Assembly (NCBI GenBank): GCA_937898675.1
Contig: CALEJB010000051.1
Span: forward strand, 62,001 to 126,000
Source of the DNA: an uncultured Prevotellaceae bacterium
GTDB taxonomy: Bacteria > Bacteroidota > Bacteroidia > Bacteroidales > Muribaculaceae
Length of the DNA: 64,000 bases
Reading direction: 5' to 3'
Shown: positions 61,073 to 64,000 of the stretch, one piece after another
Layout: the number at the start of each line of letters is the position of its first letter
How positions within the stretch are numbered: position 1 is the first letter of the stretch
Program-made: the position numbers and the translations under genes
The notes under the pieces: model-generated
Told to the model about the DNA's origin: nothing
The model's database searches: none
Seen by the model: the letters and a program-made list of their open reading frames with translations, nothing else

Positions 61073-61080
61073 CAAAGGTA
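61073..61080 (-). promoter_or_regulatory. -7 box for the TonB receptor, next to the start codon
   Basis: Read leftward the bases are TACCTTTG, ending 5 bp before the ATG, which predicts a leaderless mRNA. Confidence 0.55.
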
Positions 61081-61159
61081 GTTCAAAAAAACTTTTCTTT
61101 ACTTGTTAACAAGGCCGAAATTTGGGCTGTAATTGTTTTCTCATATTATAAAAAATAAG

Positions 61160-61167
61160 TAAATTTG
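61160..61167 (+). promoter_or_regulatory. -7 box for the nuo operon
   Basis: TAAATTTG matches TAnnTTTG; TTGTTT near 61133-61138 may be the -33. The leader to nuoA is about 130 nt, the longest in the window, with no recognised riboswitch or attenuator. Confidence 0.55.
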
Positions 61168-61301
61168 CACCGAGAAAAGCAGGTCTTTTGCCCCAATGGC
61201 ACGCGTGCAGGTGTGTAAGAAATTGTGGTTTAGGGATTTTGCTCAAGTGTTAACCAAAAACCGATATCAACAAAACAATATATCAGCAATAACTTCAAGT
61301 T

Positions 61302-61676
61302 ATGGACATTTCAATTTTCGGAATTCAGAGCACCACACTTGCCATTACGGCGGCGTTGACCGGCGTGGGTCTTGTAGCGGCTGCCCTGATTATCGCGTGG
61401 CTCATTGGACCGCGCAGTTACACCAAGAAGAAGGGTGAGCCCTTTGAGTGCGGCATCCCCACGCGCGGCGAGTCGATGGCTCAGTACCATGTGGGTTATT
61501 ACCTGTTTGCCATCCTGTTCCTGATGTTTGATGTGGAGACGGTCTTCCTGTTCCCCTGGGCGACCATCTGCAAGACCATCGGCAGCACGGCGCTGCTGGC
61601 AGTGGGCACTTTCCTTGTAATTCTGGTTTTAGGTCTGGCTTATGCCTGGAAGAAAGGAGCGTTGCGATGGAAGTGA
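61302..61676 (+). CDS. nuoA: NADH-quinone oxidoreductase subunit A
   Basis: 124 residues, three membrane helices (about 10-33, 64-88, 95-115). The loop after helix 1 has KKGEPFECGIPTRGES, and helix 2 has FAILFLMFDVETVFLFPWA, both hallmarks of NuoA/ND3. Part of the membrane arm interface where quinone is bound. It overlaps nuoB by 10 bp. Confidence 0.95.
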   Translation: MDISIFGIQSTTLAITAALTGVGLVAAALIIAWLIGPRSYTKKKGEPFECGIPTRGESMAQYHVGYYLFAILFLMFDVETVFLFPWATICKTIGSTALLAVGTFLVILVLGLAYAWKKGALRWK

Positions 61677-62269
61677 AAATCAAGTCGATGAAGCACGAGG
61701 ACTTCAAGGACAACGAATATATCGACAGCCTTGTTGAGCAACTGCGGGCCGGCGGCACCAACATTGTCGTGGGCAAGCTGGACCAGTTGATGAACTGGGG
61801 CGTGAGCAACTCGCTGTGGCCGCTGTGCTTTGGCACCAGCTGCTGCGCCATTGAGTTCATGTGCCTGGGCGCTGCGCGCTACGACATGGCGCGCTTTGGC
61901 TTTGAGGTGGCGCGCAACAGCCCCCGCCAGGCCGACTACATCATGTGCCAGGGCACCATCAACTACCGCATGGCGCCGGCGCTCAAGCGCCTGTATGAGC
62001 AGATGGCCGAGCCCAAGTATGTCATCGCCTGCGGCTCGTGCACCGTGAGCGGCGGCCCGTTCAAGAACAGTTACTGCGTGGTCAAGGGCGTGGACGAGAT
62101 TATCCCTGTGGATGTTTATCTGCCCGGTTGCCCCCCGCGTCCCGAGGCGTTCTTTTATGCCCTGATGCAGCTGCAGCGCAAGATCAAGGTGCAGAAGTAC
62201 TTTGGCGGTGCTAACCGCAAGGAGAAACTGCAGTATGACGGCAAGGAACTCAAGGAGACCAACAAGTAA
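61667..62269 (+). CDS. nuoB: NADH-quinone oxidoreductase subunit B
   Basis: 200 residues. Holds the terminal [4Fe-4S] cluster N2 next to the quinone site: C59 and C60 (TSCCAIE), C125 (CGSCT) and C155 (LPGCPPRPE) are all present. It overlaps the end of nuoA, so translation is coupled. Confidence 0.96.
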   Translation: MEVKIKSMKHEDFKDNEYIDSLVEQLRAGGTNIVVGKLDQLMNWGVSNSLWPLCFGTSCCAIEFMCLGAARYDMARFGFEVARNSPRQADYIMCQGTINYRMAPALKRLYEQMAEPKYVIACGSCTVSGGPFKNSYCVVKGVDEIIPVDVYLPGCPPRPEAFFYALMQLQRKIKVQKYFGGANRKEKLQYDGKELKETNK

Positions 62270-62303
62270 ACCACAACCCCATCAAAAAACCAAAGTAACT
62301 ATT

Positions 62304-63938
62304 ATGTCAGAGATACAGAACAAAATCACGCAGTTGTGCCCCGCGGCAACGGTTGACGCTGCCGGCGAGTTCCTCGAGGTGGCCGTTGCCGCCGCCCAGT
62401 GGCATGACCTGGCGAGCGCCCTCAAGGACCAGCTGCACTATGACTACCTCACCGCTGTGGTGGGCATGGACTGGACCGAGGCCTATGGCTGTGTATATTA
62501 CCTGACCAATACCGACACCCAGGAGATGCTGCACGTGAAGGTGACCTGCGCCGACCGCGAGCACCCGCACATCCCCTCGGTGACCGACCTGTGGCGCGTG
62601 GCCAACTTCCAGGAGCGCGAGGTGTATGACTTCTTCGGCATCATCTTCACGGGCCATCCCGACATGCGCCGCATGTTCCTGCGCACCGACTGGGTGGGCC
62701 ACCCCCTGCGCAAGGACTACAAGCCCGAGGACAACCCCCTGCGCCTCGACGACGAGCCCAACGAGGACTACACCTGCAGCTGGAGCCTTGACGACAAGGG
62801 CAGCCTGGTGAAGACCGACGGCAAGGTGTTTGAGGACGACGAGTATGTCATCAACATCGGCCCGCAGCACCCCTCGACGCACGGTGTGATGCGCTACCGC
62901 GCCAGCATCGACGGCGAGTTGGTCAAGAAGGTCGATGTCGTGAGCGGATACATCCACCGCGGCATTGAGAAGATGTGCGAGGACCTTACCTATCCGCAGA
63001 TGCTGCTCTACACCGAGCGCATGGACTATATGGCTGCCCACATGAACCGCCACTGCATGTGCATGGCCGTGGAGAAGGCGCTGGGCCTTGAGGTGCCTCG
63101 CCGCGCCGAGCTCATCCGCCTGATGATGGACGAGTTGATGCGCCTGTCGTCGCACTTGCTCAGCTACGGCTGCTTGACCATGGACCAGGGCGCCACCACC
63201 GCGTTCTTCTACGGTTTCCGCGAGCGCGAGCTGATTTATGACATCTTTGACCGCACCTGCGGCGCACGCATGTCGATGAGCTACTCGTGCATCGGCGGCG
63301 TGGTGGCCGACGTGCATGAGGACTTTGTGAAGGATGTGCGCCACGCCTGCGACGTCATCGAGAAGGCCCTCAAGGAATATCACAAGCTGTTCACCGGCAA
63401 TGTCATTGCCGTGAACCGCATGGTGGGCGTCGGCGCCTTGAGCAAGGAGGACGCCATCAACTATGCCATCACCGGCCCCTCGGGCCGCGCCAGCGGCGTG
63501 CACTGCGACGTGCGCAAGACGCAGCCTTACTCGCTGTACGGCGAGTTTGAGTTTGACGAGGTGCTGCGCGACGGCGGCGACTCGATGGACCGCTACATGG
63601 TGCGCATGCTCGAGATGGAGCAGAGCATCAAGATACTGCGCCAGGCGTGCGACAAGCTCGAGGCCGAGGGCCTGCAGGGCGAGTACTGCGCCCCCAAGGT
63701 GCCCAGGGTGATGAAACTGCCCGCCGGCCACTGGTACCAGCAGGTGGAGGCCAGCCGCGGCGCCTTTGGCGTTTACATCGAGAGCGACGGCGGCGCCAAG
63801 CCCGTGCGCGTACACTTCCAGTCGCCGTGCTTCAACCTCACCGGCATTGTGGACCTCACATGCAAGGACAATCTGATTGCCGACCTGATTACCATCACGG
63901 CGTCGATTGACTATGTCATCCCCGACATCGACCGATAA
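62304..63938 (+). CDS. nuoCD: NADH-quinone oxidoreductase, fused subunits C and D
   Basis: 544 residues, start at 62304 (MSEIQNKITQL), 34 bp after nuoB. Residues 1-165 are the 30-kDa NuoC part (LWRVANFQEREVYDFFGI). A short linker leads to the 49-kDa NuoD part from about residue 182 (INIGPQHPSTHG, SGYIHRGIEKM, YTERMDYMAAHMNR), ending at VIPDIDR. The fusion also occurs in enterobacteria and is usual in Bacteroidetes. The histidine and tyrosine of the quinone pocket lie in the PQHPSTHG and ERMDY regions. Confidence 0.95.
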   Translation: MSEIQNKITQLCPAATVDAAGEFLEVAVAAAQWHDLASALKDQLHYDYLTAVVGMDWTEAYGCVYYLTNTDTQEMLHVKVTCADREHPHIPSVTDLWRVANFQEREVYDFFGIIFTGHPDMRRMFLRTDWVGHPLRKDYKPEDNPLRLDDEPNEDYTCSWSLDDKGSLVKTDGKVFEDDEYVINIGPQHPSTHGVMRYRASIDGELVKKVDVVSGYIHRGIEKMCEDLTYPQMLLYTERMDYMAAHMNRHCMCMAVEKALGLEVPRRAELIRLMMDELMRLSSHLLSYGCLTMDQGATTAFFYGFRERELIYDIFDRTCGARMSMSYSCIGGVVADVHEDFVKDVRHACDVIEKALKEYHKLFTGNVIAVNRMVGVGALSKEDAINYAITGPSGRASGVHCDVRKTQPYSLYGEFEFDEVLRDGGDSMDRYMVRMLEMEQSIKILRQACDKLEAEGLQGEYCAPKVPRVMKLPAGHWYQQVEASRGAFGVYIESDGGAKPVRVHFQSPCFNLTGIVDLTCKDNLIADLITITASIDYVIPDIDR

Positions 63939-63986
63939 ACGAGACACAGTAACTAACGAACAATAACTCAAAACAGAGAAAAAGAT

Positions 63987-64000
63987 ATGTTTGACTTCAG
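63987..64000 (+). CDS. First codons of the next nuo gene, probably nuoH (cut by right edge)
   Basis: ATG at 63987 reads Met-Phe-Asp-Phe before the window ends. In Bacteroidetes the gene after nuoCD is usually nuoH, and this N-terminus is compatible. Only four codons are visible, so the assignment rests on position. Confidence 0.5.

Noticed and set aside
62307..63971. 554-codon leftward frame opposite nuoCD
   Set aside because: Shadow of a strongly identified gene.

Overview
The window is ordinary chromosome of a G+C-rich member of the Bacteroidales, most likely Muribaculaceae or a close relative (an inference from gene content; no 16S gene is present). The signs are many Bacteroidetes-type promoter boxes (TAnnTTTG), a UpxY/NusG-like antiterminator, a SusB-like GH97 enzyme, TonB-dependent and OMP-type outer-membrane barrels, menaquinone genes, a fused NuoCD, and almost no Shine-Dalgarno sequences. 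There are about 45 protein genes. No rRNA, tRNA, CRISPR array, insertion sequence or prophage was seen.

Layout. 1-524: tail of an A+T-rich vWA-like gene. 556-5560: leftward operon fadD-type acyl-CoA ligase, prfB, a degenerate argB homologue, asd. 5633-7704: GH97 alpha-glucosidase. 7815-10499: leftward cmk, ispH and a membrane-anchored protein. 10632-13763: rightward two small lipoproteins, a polyprenyl diphosphate synthase, a four-helix-bundle gene between inverted heptamer repeats, and tatD. 13796-17600: M13 peptidase and dnaB. 17810-20479: an OMP barrel with an unusual N-terminal domain. 20504-26733: membrane protein, rnc-fabF-acpP, rnz, and a low-complexity secreted protein. 26903-29056: menA and a QueA-family gene. 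29123-34697: DUF805 protein, pfkA, a YycJ-like hydrolase, an RsmI-like methylase, phoH, menG. 34715-39201: metal permease with an HMA domain, an AAA-DUF4435 protein, MATE pump. 39317-48536: glycosyltransferase, radC, NUDIX hydrolase, UpxY-gmd-fcl, sbcC/sbcD. 48571-56943: a repeat protein, a giant alpha-2-macroglobulin-like protein, and an ECF sigma/anti-sigma/Spy-like cassette. 57043-61080: two paralogous lipoproteins and a TonB-dependent receptor. 61160-64000: nuoA-B-CD and the first codons of the next gene (probably nuoH).

How it fits together. IspH, the polyprenyl synthase, MenA and MenG supply menaquinone, which the Nuo complex at the right edge would reduce. acpP, fabF and the acyl-CoA ligase serve lipid metabolism. 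Gmd and Fcl make GDP-L-fucose for surface glycans under a NusG-like regulator. SbcCD, RadC, DnaB, TatD and RNase III/Z are DNA and RNA housekeeping.

The strongest leads for new biology are the single-chain AAA-DUF4435 protein (36160-37722), which has the parts of the PARIS defence system in one polypeptide; the argB homologue that has lost its glycine-rich catalytic loops; the outer-membrane barrel whose N-terminus looks like the accessory domain of secreted alpha/beta hydrolases; the heptamer-flanked four-helix-bundle cassette; and the long hairpin between acpP and fabF. No multi-gene system that is clearly undescribed was found.
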